Positions 48,541-56,702 of a stretch of 64,000 nt of DNA are shown piece by piece. The notes below the pieces were generated by a model. The model saw nothing but the letters and a program-made list of their open reading frames with translations, searched no databases and was not told the DNA's origin. Origin of the DNA: Flavobacterium sp. GSB-24 (GTDB lineage Bacteria; Bacteroidota; Bacteroidia; Flavobacteriales; Flavobacteriaceae); assembly GCF_027924665.1 (NCBI RefSeq), contig NZ_AP027043.1:372001-436000 (forward strand), read 5' to 3'. Each line of letters begins with the position of its first letter. Positions within the stretch are counted from its first letter, which is position 1. A program made the translations under genes and the position numbers.

Positions 48541-49695
48541 ATGAATTATTTTTCTTCTGATTTTAAATTAGGAATATTAGGCGGCGGACAATTGGGTAAA
48601 ATGCTTTTGTCTGACACCAGAAAATTTGACATACAAACTTATGTTTTAGATCCAAGTGACGAAGCGCCGAGTAAAATTGCCTGTAATAAATTCTTTCAAG
48701 GCGATTTAATGGATTATGAAACGGTTTACAACTTCGGGAAACAAGTCGATGTTTTGACTTTCGAAATCGAATTGGTAAATCTTGAAGCTTTGACACAATT
48801 GGAAAATGAAGGTGTAAAAGTATATCCGTCTCCAAAAACTTTAAAAGGAATTCAGAATAAAGGAACTCAAAAAGATTTTTATACCGAAAGTAATATTCCA
48901 ACTGCATCTTATTTACGATTTGAAAGTCCACTGCATTTGCAAAAATCAGTTGGAAACAATGAAATCACAATTCCGTTTGTATGGAAATGCACCGAATTTG
49001 GTTACGACGGAAATGGCGTAAAAGTAATTCGCCAGATTTCTGACATGGACGATTTACCAAATGTAGAATGTATTGCAGAAACAATGGTTCCGTTCAAAAA
49101 TGAATTAGCGGTAATCGTGGTACGAAATCCATCTGGAGAAATTAAAACTTATCCCGTTGTAGAAATGGAATTCCACCCAGAAGCAAATCAGGTTGAATAT
49201 GTAATATGCCCTGCAAGAATCGACGAAAAAGTAGCCGAAAAAGCCCGAGCAATTGCTTTAAATGTTTCTGAAAAATTCAATCACGTTGGACTTTTGGCTG
49301 TTGAAATGTTCCAAACCAACGAAGACGAAATTTTAGTGAATGAAGTGGCTCCGCGTCCGCACAATTCTGGGCATTATTCAATTGAGGCAAGTTACACATC
49401 ACAATTCGAAAATCATTTACGTGCTATTTTAGATCTTCCGTTAGGAAACACAGACAGTAAAGTGGCCGGAATAATGGTAAATTTAGTAGGCGCTGAAGGT
49501 TTTTCTGGAAATGTTGTTTACGAAAACATCGAAACTATTTTAGGATGGAATGGCGTTACTCCTCATATTTACGGTAAAAAACAAACTCGTCCTTTCAGAA
49601 AAATGGGACACGTAACGATAGTAAATGAAAATATGCAGGAAGCCAGACGTATTGCAGAGGATGTTAAGAATACTATTAAAGTGATTTCACAATAG
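48541..49695 (+). CDS. purK: N5-carboxyaminoimidazole ribonucleotide synthase
   Basis: ATP-grasp enzyme of de novo purine synthesis that converts AIR, bicarbonate and ATP to N5-CAIR, the substrate of PurE. The 384 residues start MNYFSSDFKLGILGGGQLG (dinucleotide-like loop 11-19), followed by the ATP-grasp core with FVWKCTEFGYDGNGVKV and NEVAPRPHNSGHYSIEA. The ATG at 48541 is used because the promoter covers the earlier TTG start. purE follows after 80 bases containing a repeat. Confidence 0.95.
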   Translation: MNYFSSDFKLGILGGGQLGKMLLSDTRKFDIQTYVLDPSDEAPSKIACNKFFQGDLMDYETVYNFGKQVDVLTFEIELVNLEALTQLENEGVKVYPSPKTLKGIQNKGTQKDFYTESNIPTASYLRFESPLHLQKSVGNNEITIPFVWKCTEFGYDGNGVKVIRQISDMDDLPNVECIAETMVPFKNELAVIVVRNPSGEIKTYPVVEMEFHPEANQVEYVICPARIDEKVAEKARAIALNVSEKFNHVGLLAVEMFQTNEDEILVNEVAPRPHNSGHYSIEASYTSQFENHLRAILDLPLGNTDSKVAGIMVNLVGAEGFSGNVVYENIETILGWNGVTPHIYGKKQTRPFRKMGHVTIVNENMQEARRIAEDVKNTIKVISQ

Positions 49696-49718
49696 TTTTC
49701 AGTCGCAGTCATCAGTTT

Positions 49719-49751
49719 GAAACTTGAAACCTGAAACTTGAAACTTGAAAC
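49719..49751. repeat. GAAACTTGAAAC interspersed repeat, copy 2
   Basis: Tandem GAAACTTGAAACCTGAAAC units, the reverse complement of the GTTTCAAG family at 41261. It lies between purK and purE. If translated on the minus strand it would give FQVSSFRFQVS peptides, a known sign of this repeat. Confidence 0.6.
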
Positions 49752-49775
49752 AAAACAAAATAAACAAAAAATAAA

Positions 49776-50261
49776 ATGAGCAAAGTAGCCATTATAATGG
49801 GAAGCATCTCAGACATGCCAGTTATGCAGGATGCCATCGACATATTAAAACAATTTAATGTAGAGGTTGAAGTAGATATCGTTTCGGCACACAGAACGCC
49901 GGAAAAATTATTCGATTTCAGTAAAAATGCACATACTCGCGGTATTTCGGTTATTATTGCCGGTGCAGGCGGTGCAGCACATTTACCAGGAATGGTAGCT
50001 TCAATGTCTCCACTTCCTGTAATTGGAGTTCCGGTAAAATCTAGTAATTCTATTGATGGATGGGATTCAGTTTTATCGATCCTGCAAATGCCGGGCGGAG
50101 TTCCTGTTGCAACGGTTGCTTTAAACGGAGCAAAAAACGCGGGAATTTTAGCGGCACAAATCATCGGAAGTCATGATAAAAAAGTGCTGGATACTATTAT
50201 TTCTTATAAAGAAGAATTGAAAGCTGCGGTTAATAAAGCGGCTGAAGGATTAAAAAAGTAA
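49776..50261 (+). CDS. purE: N5-carboxyaminoimidazole ribonucleotide mutase
   Basis: Class I PurE that rearranges N5-CAIR to CAIR in purine synthesis. The 161 residues contain MGSISDMPVM (9-18), SAHRTPEKL (His39, Arg40) and AGAGGAAHLPGM (His69), all active-site segments. It follows purK in the same direction. A large inverted repeat and a bidirectional terminator lie downstream. Confidence 0.96.
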   Translation: MSKVAIIMGSISDMPVMQDAIDILKQFNVEVEVDIVSAHRTPEKLFDFSKNAHTRGISVIIAGAGGAAHLPGMVASMSPLPVIGVPVKSSNSIDGWDSVLSILQMPGGVPVATVALNGAKNAGILAAQIIGSHDKKVLDTIISYKEELKAAVNKAAEGLKK

Positions 50262-50275
50262 ATTACGTATCTGTT

Positions 50276-50360
50276 CCTGCAAGGTTTTCAAAACCTTGTA
50301 GGTCTGATTATAAAGCTTAATCCCTCAAAAATACCTACAAGGTTTTGAAAACCTTGCAGG
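50276..50360. repeat. 28-bp perfect inverted repeat after purE
   Basis: The arms (50276-50303 and 50333-50360) are perfect reverse complements, 28 bp each, with a 29-base loop. Each arm is itself nearly palindromic around CAAGGTTTT/AAAACCTTG. The design resembles the palindrome at 57533-57565, so both are taken as one repeat family. Confidence 0.8.
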
Positions 50361-50361
50361 A

Positions 50362-50402
50362 TAAAAAAACAAAGGCTTCACATTACGCGAAGCCTTTTTT
50401 TA
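50362..50402. terminator. Bidirectional terminator
   Basis: AAAGGCTTC (50371-50379) and GAAGCCTTT (50389-50397) pair around a 9-base loop with A before and T after. It lies between convergent purE and the acidic protein gene, and can serve both. Confidence 0.8.
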
Positions 50403-50424
50403 TTATTATTTTATCTTTTTGAAA

Positions 50425-51093
50425 TTACGCTACATCTTCAACTTCTTCCAAAACAGATTCAAATTCAGATTCCTCTATATCATCTTTATTGATCCAATTT
50501 TCCGAAGTAACCAAATCATAATTTATATTATCTTCTGTTGTCAGTTCCCAAATAATACTTTCGGCTTCCGGAAATGGAATATTTTGAGAAATTTGATTTT
50601 CGAATAATCTCTTGATAAGATTTCGATCGGACAAACCATTATTCAATAATTTCAATACATTTTCGGGCGTTAACTTTTGTGCTTCGCCATCAGTAGGCGT
50701 CATTGAAAAATGAACAACAGAGGCTTTTGCATTTGGAAATTTCCCGTTGTAAGCTTTAAAAAGCAATTGATTGACATGAAATAAAGTACCTTGCATGTGT
50801 ATTTCTGGATATTCTTCACAAACTTTATCAATCAACATATTGTTCGATATCTGCTCAATCTGTCCTTCGCTTAATTGATCACCTAATTTATATTCTAAAA
50901 CAATCTGCGCAGCTTCGTTTGGCTCATAATCAGAAATTGCCATTTCTAATAATTCCGGCAGACTCGATTTATCTGCTGTCGCTCCGTCAGGATAATTGAA
51001 TTTTTCTAATAAGGCAATCAAATCTTCATCAGACCAATATCCTTCTACTTCATTTACCGTATCTATATTATTTATTACAACTTGATAATTCAT
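50425..51093 (-). CDS. Acidic cytoplasmic protein of unknown function
   Basis: A 222-residue protein with no signal peptide or membrane segment, strongly acidic at the C terminus (IEESEFESVLEEVEDVA). It starts MNYQVVINNIDTVNEVEGYW; an upstream in-frame ATG 30 bases earlier is less likely. Segments such as LPELLEMAISDYEPNEAAQIVLEYKLG and LTPENVLKLLNNGLSDRNLIKRLF (in part) are helical. No family recognised. It is convergent with purE and divergent from the oligopeptidase. Confidence 0.65.
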   Translation of the reverse strand: MNYQVVINNIDTVNEVEGYWSDEDLIALLEKFNYPDGATADKSSLPELLEMAISDYEPNEAAQIVLEYKLGDQLSEGQIEQISNNMLIDKVCEEYPEIHMQGTLFHVNQLLFKAYNGKFPNAKASVVHFSMTPTDGEAQKLTPENVLKLLNNGLSDRNLIKRLFENQISQNIPFPEAESIIWELTTEDNINYDLVTSENWINKDDIEESEFESVLEEVEDVA

Positions 51094-51261
51094 CCTATTT
51101 ATTTTTATAATTATGACTGGCATTTTATATGCAAATCCTATTTTGTCAATTTACGCTTTTAAAACCGTCCGCAGGAATAAATAACATATCTATAACACAA
51201 TTTAAGAGGATTTTATGCCGAGAATCGATTTTATATAGATGAATAGATTTTTATAAATTGC

Positions 51262-51269
51262 TATCTTTG
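51262..51269 (+). promoter_or_regulatory. Possible -7 box of the oligopeptidase gene
   Basis: TATCTTTG matches TAnnTTTG, 46 bases before the ATG. No TTTG -33 at usual spacing, so it is only a candidate. Confidence 0.35.
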
Positions 51270-51315
51270 GAATTCAAAAATTTCGACTTCAATTAATAAA
51301 AAAATTTATATCATA

Positions 51316-53343
51316 ATGAGTGTTTTACTTTCAAAATTTATAACTAAACATAACACCGCACCTTTTTCTCAAATTAAAATCGAAGACTACGTTCCAGCTT
51401 TTCAAGAAGGAATTGCTTTGGCTAAAGCCGAAATTGATGCAATCGTAAATAATCCAGACGCGCCGACTTTTGAAAACACAATTGTCGCGATGGATTTTTC
51501 TGGTGATATTTTAGATCGTCTTTCGAGTATTTTCTTCAATTTGAATTCGGCTGAAACGAATGACGAAATGCAGAAAATTGCACAGGAAGTTTCACCTCTG
51601 CTTTCAGAATTCGGAAATGACATTCGCCTAAATGCCGATTTATTTGCGAGAGTAAAAGCAGTTTACGATCAAAAAGAAAATTTGAACCTCAACCCAGAGC
51701 AAACAACTTTATTAGACAAAAAATATAAAAGTTTTTCTAGAAACGGTGCCAATTTACCTGAAGACAAAAAAAATCAGTTAAGAGAAATTGACAAAGAATT
51801 ATCGAAACTGAGTTTACAGTTTGGCGAAAATGTTTTAGCAGAAACCAATAATTTCGAATTGCATTTAACAGATGAAAAAGATTTATCTGGTTTGCCGGAA
51901 GGAACAATCGAAGCCGCTAGGTTATTAGCCAAAAATCAAGAAAAAGAAGGCTGGATTTTTACTTTAGATCATCCGAGTTATGTTCCGTTTTTAACTTATG
52001 CCGATAATCGCGAATTACGTAAAAAAATGGCAATTGCATTTGGTGCAAAAGCGTTTCAGAATAATGAATTTGACAATCAGGAAAATGTTCTAAAAATTGC
52101 AAAATTACGTTTTGAAAGAGCTAATTTATTAGGATACAAAACACACGCACATTTCGTTCTGGAAGAAAGAATGGCCGAAAGTCCAGAGAAAGTTTTCTCT
52201 TTCTTAAATGATTTATTGGCAAAAGCAAAACCTGCAGCTCAAAAAGAATTCGCTGAATTGGCCGCTTTCGCGAAACAATTAGACGGGATTGAACAATTAG
52301 AAAAATGGGACGGTGCTTATTATTCTGAAAAATTAAAGCAACAGCTTTTTAATTTAGATGATGAAAAACTAAAACCCTATTTTCAGTTAGAAAAAGTTTT
52401 AGAAGGTGCTTTTACAGTTGCAAAAAAATTATATGGTTTAACTTTTACCGAGGTTTTTGATATTGACAAATACCACGAAGAAGTAACAACTTATGAAGTA
52501 AGAGATGCTGAAAACAATTTAGTTTCTATTTTCTACGCTGATTTCTTCCCAAGAAAAGGAAAAAGAAATGGCGCTTGGATGACTTCATTCAAATCACAAT
52601 ATGTAAAAGACGGTGTAAACGAAAGACCGCACATTTCGAACGTTTGCAACTTTACAAAACCAACAGAAACAAAACCCTCATTATTAACTTTTAATGAAGT
52701 AACGACTTTATTCCACGAATTTGGTCACGGTTTACACGGAATGTTAGCCAACACCACTTATCCAAGTTTATCAGGAACTTCTGTTTATTGGGATTTTGTG
52801 GAATTACCAAGTCAGATTATGGAAAACTGGTGTTACGAACCAGAAGCTTTAGCTTTATTCGCTAAACATTATGAAACGGGAGAAATTATTCCGATTGAAT
52901 ATGTACAGAAAATTAAGGAAAGTGCTAGTTTCCAAGAAGGATTGGCAACTTTACGCCAATTAAGTTTCGGACTTTTAGACATGGCTTGGCACGGACAAGA
53001 TCCAACTAATATTACAGACTTAAAAGCTTTTGAAACGGAACAATTTGCCAATACACAATTGTATCCAGATGTAAAAGAAAATGCAATGAGTACGGCTTTT
53101 TCGCATATCTTCCAAGGTGGCTATTCTTCTGGATATTACAGCTACAAATGGGCAGAAGTTTTAGATGCTGATGCTTTTGAATATTTCCAGGAAAAGGGAA
53201 TCTTTAATGAAGAAGTGGCGAAGAAATTCAAAGATAATGTACTTTCAAAAGGAGGAACAGAACATCCGATGACTTTATACAAACGTTTCAGAGGTCAGGA
53301 ACCAAAACCGGAAGCTTTATTGAAGAGAGCGGGTCTTTTGTAG
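51316..53343 (+). CDS. M3 family oligopeptidase (Dcp/OpdA-like)
   Basis: Zinc metallopeptidase that degrades short peptides, probably in the cytoplasm as no signal peptide is seen. The 675 residues are mostly helical, with the metal site HEFGH (His467, Glu468, His471) and the third ligand near Glu496 in YWDFVELPSQ. The C-terminal region SHIFQGGYSSGYYSYKWAEVLDADAF (in part) is the substrate-binding signature of the family. It is a single gene with a terminator. Confidence 0.92.
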   Translation: MSVLLSKFITKHNTAPFSQIKIEDYVPAFQEGIALAKAEIDAIVNNPDAPTFENTIVAMDFSGDILDRLSSIFFNLNSAETNDEMQKIAQEVSPLLSEFGNDIRLNADLFARVKAVYDQKENLNLNPEQTTLLDKKYKSFSRNGANLPEDKKNQLREIDKELSKLSLQFGENVLAETNNFELHLTDEKDLSGLPEGTIEAARLLAKNQEKEGWIFTLDHPSYVPFLTYADNRELRKKMAIAFGAKAFQNNEFDNQENVLKIAKLRFERANLLGYKTHAHFVLEERMAESPEKVFSFLNDLLAKAKPAAQKEFAELAAFAKQLDGIEQLEKWDGAYYSEKLKQQLFNLDDEKLKPYFQLEKVLEGAFTVAKKLYGLTFTEVFDIDKYHEEVTTYEVRDAENNLVSIFYADFFPRKGKRNGAWMTSFKSQYVKDGVNERPHISNVCNFTKPTETKPSLLTFNEVTTLFHEFGHGLHGMLANTTYPSLSGTSVYWDFVELPSQIMENWCYEPEALALFAKHYETGEIIPIEYVQKIKESASFQEGLATLRQLSFGLLDMAWHGQDPTNITDLKAFETEQFANTQLYPDVKENAMSTAFSHIFQGGYSSGYYSYKWAEVLDADAFEYFQEKGIFNEEVAKKFKDNVLSKGGTEHPMTLYKRFRGQEPKPEALLKRAGLL

Positions 53344-53362
53344 ACTTCTTAGAATATTAGAC

Positions 53363-53393
53363 AAAACCGAAGCATTTCTGCTTCGGTTTTTTT
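53363..53393 (+). terminator. Terminator of the oligopeptidase gene
   Basis: AAAACCGAAGC and GCTTCGGTTTT form an 11-bp stem with a 6-base loop and a T run. It lies 20 bases after the stop codon. Confidence 0.9.
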
Positions 53394-53400
53394 ATTTGAT

Positions 53401-53430
53401 TTTGTCTGACAGTAAAATTAGTTACCTTCG
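53401..53430 (+). promoter_or_regulatory. Possible promoter of the DUF218 protein gene
   Basis: TTTG (53401-53404), 18 bases, then TACCTTCG, one mismatch from TAnnTTTG. Predicted start near 53436, supporting the TTG start codon at 53462 over the earlier one inside the promoter. Confidence 0.45.
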
Positions 53431-53461
53431 CATTTTAAATCTTAATCTTACAAAAAATAAA

Positions 53462-54121
53462 TTGAAAAAATATTTTAAAATCTTCCTTTATCTTGCAATT
53501 CTAGGAATAGTTGCAATTGTTTCTGTAAACTATTATGTAAAATCTTCCACGAAAAAGAACATTTATTATTCGCTTAAAAGATTCCCTAAAAATGATGTCG
53601 GAATTATTTTTGGTGCGGGAATTAATGGTGATCAACCAAGTAAATATTTAAAAGACCGTCTGGATGCCGGGATTCTGCTTTGGAAAGCAAAACGTATTAA
53701 TAAAATTTTACTTTCTGGCGATAACGGCCGAGAAGAATATGACGAATTAACGGTTATGAAAAATTACTGTTTTAATCACGGAGTTGACACAACAAAGATA
53801 TTTATTGATTATGCCGGTTTCGATACCTATTCTACAATGTATCGCGCCAAACATATTTTTAAAATTAAAAGAGCTACTTTAATATCTCAGGAATATCATC
53901 TAAACCGCGCTATTTACATCGGACAAAAACTCGGAATTAAATCTGTTGGATATTCGGCGAACAAAGGAGAATATCTTGGCTATAAATATGTTTGCTTTAG
54001 AGAATATGGTTCAATCTTCAAATCTTTTTTTGATGTTTTGAGAAATCGACAACCTCGCTTTTTAGGCAGAGAAATTAATATTAATGGAGAATCAAATTAT
54101 TCCAAAGAAGACAAACGATAA
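53462..54121 (+). CDS. DUF218 (SanA/YdcF-type) membrane protein
   Basis: A 219-residue protein with one N-terminal membrane anchor (YFKIFLYLAILGIVAIVSVNYY) and a DUF218 domain, as in SanA and ElyC, which affect envelope integrity and vancomycin sensitivity. Typical segments are NDVGIIFGAGINGDQPSKYLKDRLDAGILLW (in part), ILLSGDN and the middle SQEYHLNRAIYIGQKLGI. The chosen start is a TTG at 53462; an earlier TTG would put the promoter inside the gene. It is convergent with the antiporter. Confidence 0.78.
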   Translation: MKKYFKIFLYLAILGIVAIVSVNYYVKSSTKKNIYYSLKRFPKNDVGIIFGAGINGDQPSKYLKDRLDAGILLWKAKRINKILLSGDNGREEYDELTVMKNYCFNHGVDTTKIFIDYAGFDTYSTMYRAKHIFKIKRATLISQEYHLNRAIYIGQKLGIKSVGYSANKGEYLGYKYVCFREYGSIFKSFFDVLRNRQPRFLGREININGESNYSKEDKR

Positions 54122-54156
54122 AAAAACCTGCAAGAACATCTTGCAGGTTTTTTTTT
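54121..54156. terminator. Bidirectional terminator
   Basis: AAACCTGCAAG (54124-54134) pairs with CTTGCAGGTTT (54140-54150) around AACAT, with A before and T after. It lies between the convergent DUF218 gene and antiporter gene. A short run of TTCTATG copies follows at about 54207. Confidence 0.88.
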
Positions 54157-54227
54157 AATATTTAGTCTATAATCTAAAGATAAAAAATCTTAAGTCTTTA
54201 CTCTTTATTCTATGTTCTATGTTCTTT

Positions 54228-55490
54228 CTACTCTTTCTCTAAAACTCTTTTGGCCAATTTCCCCACAGTCAGTCCTTGCACTACAATTGAAAACAGTACA
54301 ACAATATAAGTTACTTCCAACAAAAGGTTTTTATATTCTCCCTCAGGCATAGAAAGCACCAGTGCAATAGAAACTCCGCCACGAATTCCTCCCCAAACCA
54401 AAACCATCAAAGAACCTTTGTTATAGGCCGATTTGATTCCGAAGAACTTAAAAATATCGAAGAATTTCCAAGGCAGAACTATCGATGTTAATCTCGAAAA
54501 AAGTACTATAAAGATAGCTACAAAACCTGTCAGCAATTGTTTATTTAAATCTGGCAGTAATAATAATTCAAAGCCAATAAACAAGAATAAAATAGCATTC
54601 AGAATCTCGTCAATAAGTTCCCAGAATTTCCCTAAATAATCTTGAGTCACTTCGCTCATCGCAACTTTTTTGCCATAATTACCAATAATCAATCCGGCAA
54701 CAACCATTGCCAGCGGACTCGAAACGTGTAAACTTTGTGCAATCAAAAATCCTCCCATAACAATCGAAAGTGTTATCAAGACCGAAACTTTATAATCATC
54801 GATTTTCTTCATGACTTTTGATGTTGTAAATCCGAGAACGGCTCCTAATAAAAGTCCGCCGATTCCCTCTTTTGCAAACAGCCAGGCGATAGAAGCAAAA
54901 CTCATATCAAAAGTGGGGTCGGTTGCCATTTTAAGAACAACGGCAAACATTACAACCGCTACTCCATCATTAAACAAGGATTCTCCAACGATTTTAGTTT
55001 CTATTCTTTTAGGAACTTTAGCTTCTTTTAAAACTCCCAAAACCACAATTGGATCAGTAGGAGAAATTAAGGTTCCGAAAACCAAACAAAATATATAAGG
55101 GATTTTTATTCCGAGAAGCGGCGTTATATAAAAAAGCAGCATAGAAATAATTAATGCTGACAATACGACACTTACTGTAGAATAAATCATAATAGAAACT
55201 TTTTGCTCTTTAAGATCTGACATGTTTACGTGAAGCGCGCCGGCAAACAAAAGAAAGTTCAACATTGCCCCCATTAGAATTTCGTTGAAATCGAATTCTT
55301 TTATCAAATCAAAAAAATGTTTGGTAGTTGCAGGAAAATAAGAATCTCCTAAAAGACGAATTCCAACGGAAACCAACATGGCAATAATCATGATTCCGAT
55401 CGTTCCCGGAAGTTTTAAAAATCTTAAATTTAAATAGGCGAAGAAAGAAGCCAGCACGATAAGTACTGAAAAGGTGTAGTATAATTCCAT
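54228..55490 (-). CDS. CPA1-type Na+/H+ antiporter
   Basis: Inner-membrane cation/proton antiporter of 420 residues with about 12 hydrophobic segments. Motifs of the CPA1 family are visible: FGTLISPTDPIVVLGVLKEAKVPKR, GESLFNDGVAVVMFAVVL and GGIRGGVSIALVLSMP (in part). It probably exports Na+ (or K+) for pH and salt homeostasis. It is divergent from the GbsR-like regulator gene, with back-to-back promoters. Confidence 0.9.
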   Translation of the reverse strand: MELYYTFSVLIVLASFFAYLNLRFLKLPGTIGIMIIAMLVSVGIRLLGDSYFPATTKHFFDLIKEFDFNEILMGAMLNFLLFAGALHVNMSDLKEQKVSIMIYSTVSVVLSALIISMLLFYITPLLGIKIPYIFCLVFGTLISPTDPIVVLGVLKEAKVPKRIETKIVGESLFNDGVAVVMFAVVLKMATDPTFDMSFASIAWLFAKEGIGGLLLGAVLGFTTSKVMKKIDDYKVSVLITLSIVMGGFLIAQSLHVSSPLAMVVAGLIIGNYGKKVAMSEVTQDYLGKFWELIDEILNAILFLFIGFELLLLPDLNKQLLTGFVAIFIVLFSRLTSIVLPWKFFDIFKFFGIKSAYNKGSLMVLVWGGIRGGVSIALVLSMPEGEYKNLLLEVTYIVVLFSIVVQGLTVGKLAKRVLEKE

Positions 55491-55504
55491 AAATGTGATT
55501 TTTA

Positions 55505-55534
55505 CAAAAATAGCCGCATCATTATTTAATCAAA
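55505..55534 (-). promoter_or_regulatory. Promoter of the antiporter gene
   Basis: Minus strand TTTG (55534-55531), 18-base spacer, TATTTTTG (55512-55505). The start near 55499 leaves a leader of only about 9 bases. Confidence 0.6.
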
Positions 55535-55577
55535 AATTTCAAGACCTGAATTAACATAACTTTATAATTACAAAATT

Positions 55578-55601
55578 AACTTTCATTTATTTTTGAAAGT
55601 T
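55578..55601. promoter_or_regulatory. Candidate operator 1 of the GbsR/MarR-type regulator
   Basis: AACTTTCA, 8 bases, TGAAAGTT: a perfect spaced palindrome of 24 bp. It covers the -33 box (TTTG at 55592-55595) of the regulator gene, so binding would block its own promoter. An identical arrangement occurs after the gene at 56146-56169. Confidence 0.7.
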
Positions 55602-55623
55602 TAAAAACTTTTACTTACATTTG
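55592..55623 (+). promoter_or_regulatory. Promoter of the GbsR/MarR-type regulator gene
   Basis: TTTG (55592-55595), 20 bases, TACATTTG (55616-55623): a full consensus match. The -7 box lies four bases before the ATG, predicting a leaderless mRNA. Confidence 0.75.
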
Positions 55624-55627
55624 TTTC

Positions 55628-56131
55628 ATGGAATTCAAAGAAGCAAAAAATAAGTTTGTACAAACCTGGGGAGCGTTAGGTTCTCAATGGGGAATTAATA
55701 AAACGATGGCACAGATCCACGCTTTATTAATGGTCTCAAACGATGCTGTTTCTATGGAAGATATTATGGAAGAATTGCAAATCTCACGCGGAAACGCCAG
55801 CATGAACCTAAGAGCTTTAATGGATTGGGGAATTGTTTATAAAGAATACAAAGCGGGAGAAAGAAGAGAATTTTTTACTGCCGAAAAAGATTTAGACGAA
55901 TTAGCCGTAAAAATTTCAAGAGAACGAAGCAAAAGAGAAATTAAGCCTGCGCTTAAAATCTTAAAAGAAGTTTCGACTATCGAAGCAAAAGATTCTGCAG
56001 AAGAAAAACACTTTATAGATCAGACTACCAAATTGTATGATTTCGTTTTAAAAGCAGATAATATGTTAGACAAAATGACCGAATTCAACGAAAACTGGTT
56101 AGGGCGTTTGATTATAAAAATCATGAAATAA
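55628..56131 (+). CDS. GbsR/MarR-type transcriptional regulator
   Basis: A 167-residue DNA-binding protein with a winged helix-turn-helix domain (TMAQIHALLMVSNDAVSMEDIMEELQISRGNASMNLRALMDWGIV in part, about 24-75) followed by a wing (YKAGERREFFTAEKD) and a helical dimerisation region. It matches the GbsR-like branch of the MarR superfamily. It probably represses its own gene and the downstream locus through the AACTTTCA-N8-TGAAAGTT sites. The inducer is unknown. Confidence 0.88.
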   Translation: MEFKEAKNKFVQTWGALGSQWGINKTMAQIHALLMVSNDAVSMEDIMEELQISRGNASMNLRALMDWGIVYKEYKAGERREFFTAEKDLDELAVKISRERSKREIKPALKILKEVSTIEAKDSAEEKHFIDQTTKLYDFVLKADNMLDKMTEFNENWLGRLIIKIMK

Positions 56132-56145
56132 AAAAATTTAATCAA

Positions 56146-56169
56146 AACTTTCATTTTTTTCTGAAAGTT
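56146..56169. promoter_or_regulatory. Candidate operator 2 of the GbsR/MarR-type regulator
   Basis: AACTTTCA, 8 bases, TGAAAGTT, identical in half-sites, spacing and the following TTTAAAA to operator 1. It stands 15 bases after the regulator gene and 18 before the broken membrane-protein gene, suggesting control of that downstream unit. No full TAnnTTTG box lies downstream. Confidence 0.7.
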
Positions 56170-56186
56170 TAAAACAATCAATAATA

Positions 56187-56509
56187 ATGAGAACTATAAA
56201 AAAAATCAACACATTCGCACTAGCTCTTCCTTTCACAATTTTACTAAGTGCTATTGTATTTGGAGAAGGAGCTATAATTTTAGCTTTATTATCAACAATG
56301 TTCTTCAATTTTCAATAGGAGTAAAAATGCTTGTTGATAATCCAAAAGATAAAACTCTTATTATCTATATAACTTTTGTTGCAATCTTTTTTATTCTTTG
56401 GTTTTTTAATGCTTTTATTGGTTATACCGACATAATCACTTACAGTATAATTCCTATTCCTTTTTTACTTGCTATTTACATTTCAGTAATAATCTATAAA
56501 AAAAATTGA
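56187..56509 (+). pseudogene. Frameshifted small membrane protein gene
   Basis: The first reading frame (MRTIKKINTFALALPFTILL... up to LALLSTM) stops at 56319. The next frame, shifted by -1, continues naturally VLQFSIGVKMLVDNPKDK... to the stop at 56509 with more hydrophobic helices. Together they would make a protein of about 105 residues with three or four membrane segments. The reading-frame jump lies near 56295-56305. Either a small deletion broke the gene or the base call is wrong. Function unknown; the position under operator 2 suggests it belonged to the regulated locus. Confidence 0.5.
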
Positions 56510-56525
56510 CCATATTAACTTTTAA

Positions 56526-56672
56526 AAGCAGAATGGAAACATCTATGGAAACGATTTTGGATTTCTTCTAGACGAAAAACCAACTTCAGTTTTCTTAGCA
56601 AAAGGTTCAAAAATCACAGTAAAGAATGAAAGAAAACTATAATCAAATCCTGTTTTAGAAGAAATGTACTAA
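56526..56672 (+). pseudogene. Gene remnant with in-frame stop
   Basis: A protein-like frame without start codon reads NGNIYGNDFGFLLDEKPTSV, then FLAKGSKITVKNERKL, stop, SNPVLEEMY, stop. The even, non-random composition and the continuing frame after the first stop suggest the C-terminal remnant of a lost gene. No family recognised. Confidence 0.4.
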
Positions 56673-56702
56673 TCAAATTATTAACCCTTAAAACCAAAAA
56701 TC

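Noticed and set aside
49719..49751. CRISPR-like array of GAAACTTGAAAC units
   Set aside because: The units abut without unique spacers, and no cas genes are present.
49712..50164. Minus-strand open frame of 150 codons over purE
   Set aside because: It is antisense to purE, and its C terminus (FQVSSFRFQVSN) is the translation of an interspersed repeat. purE has all active-site motifs, so this is a shadow.
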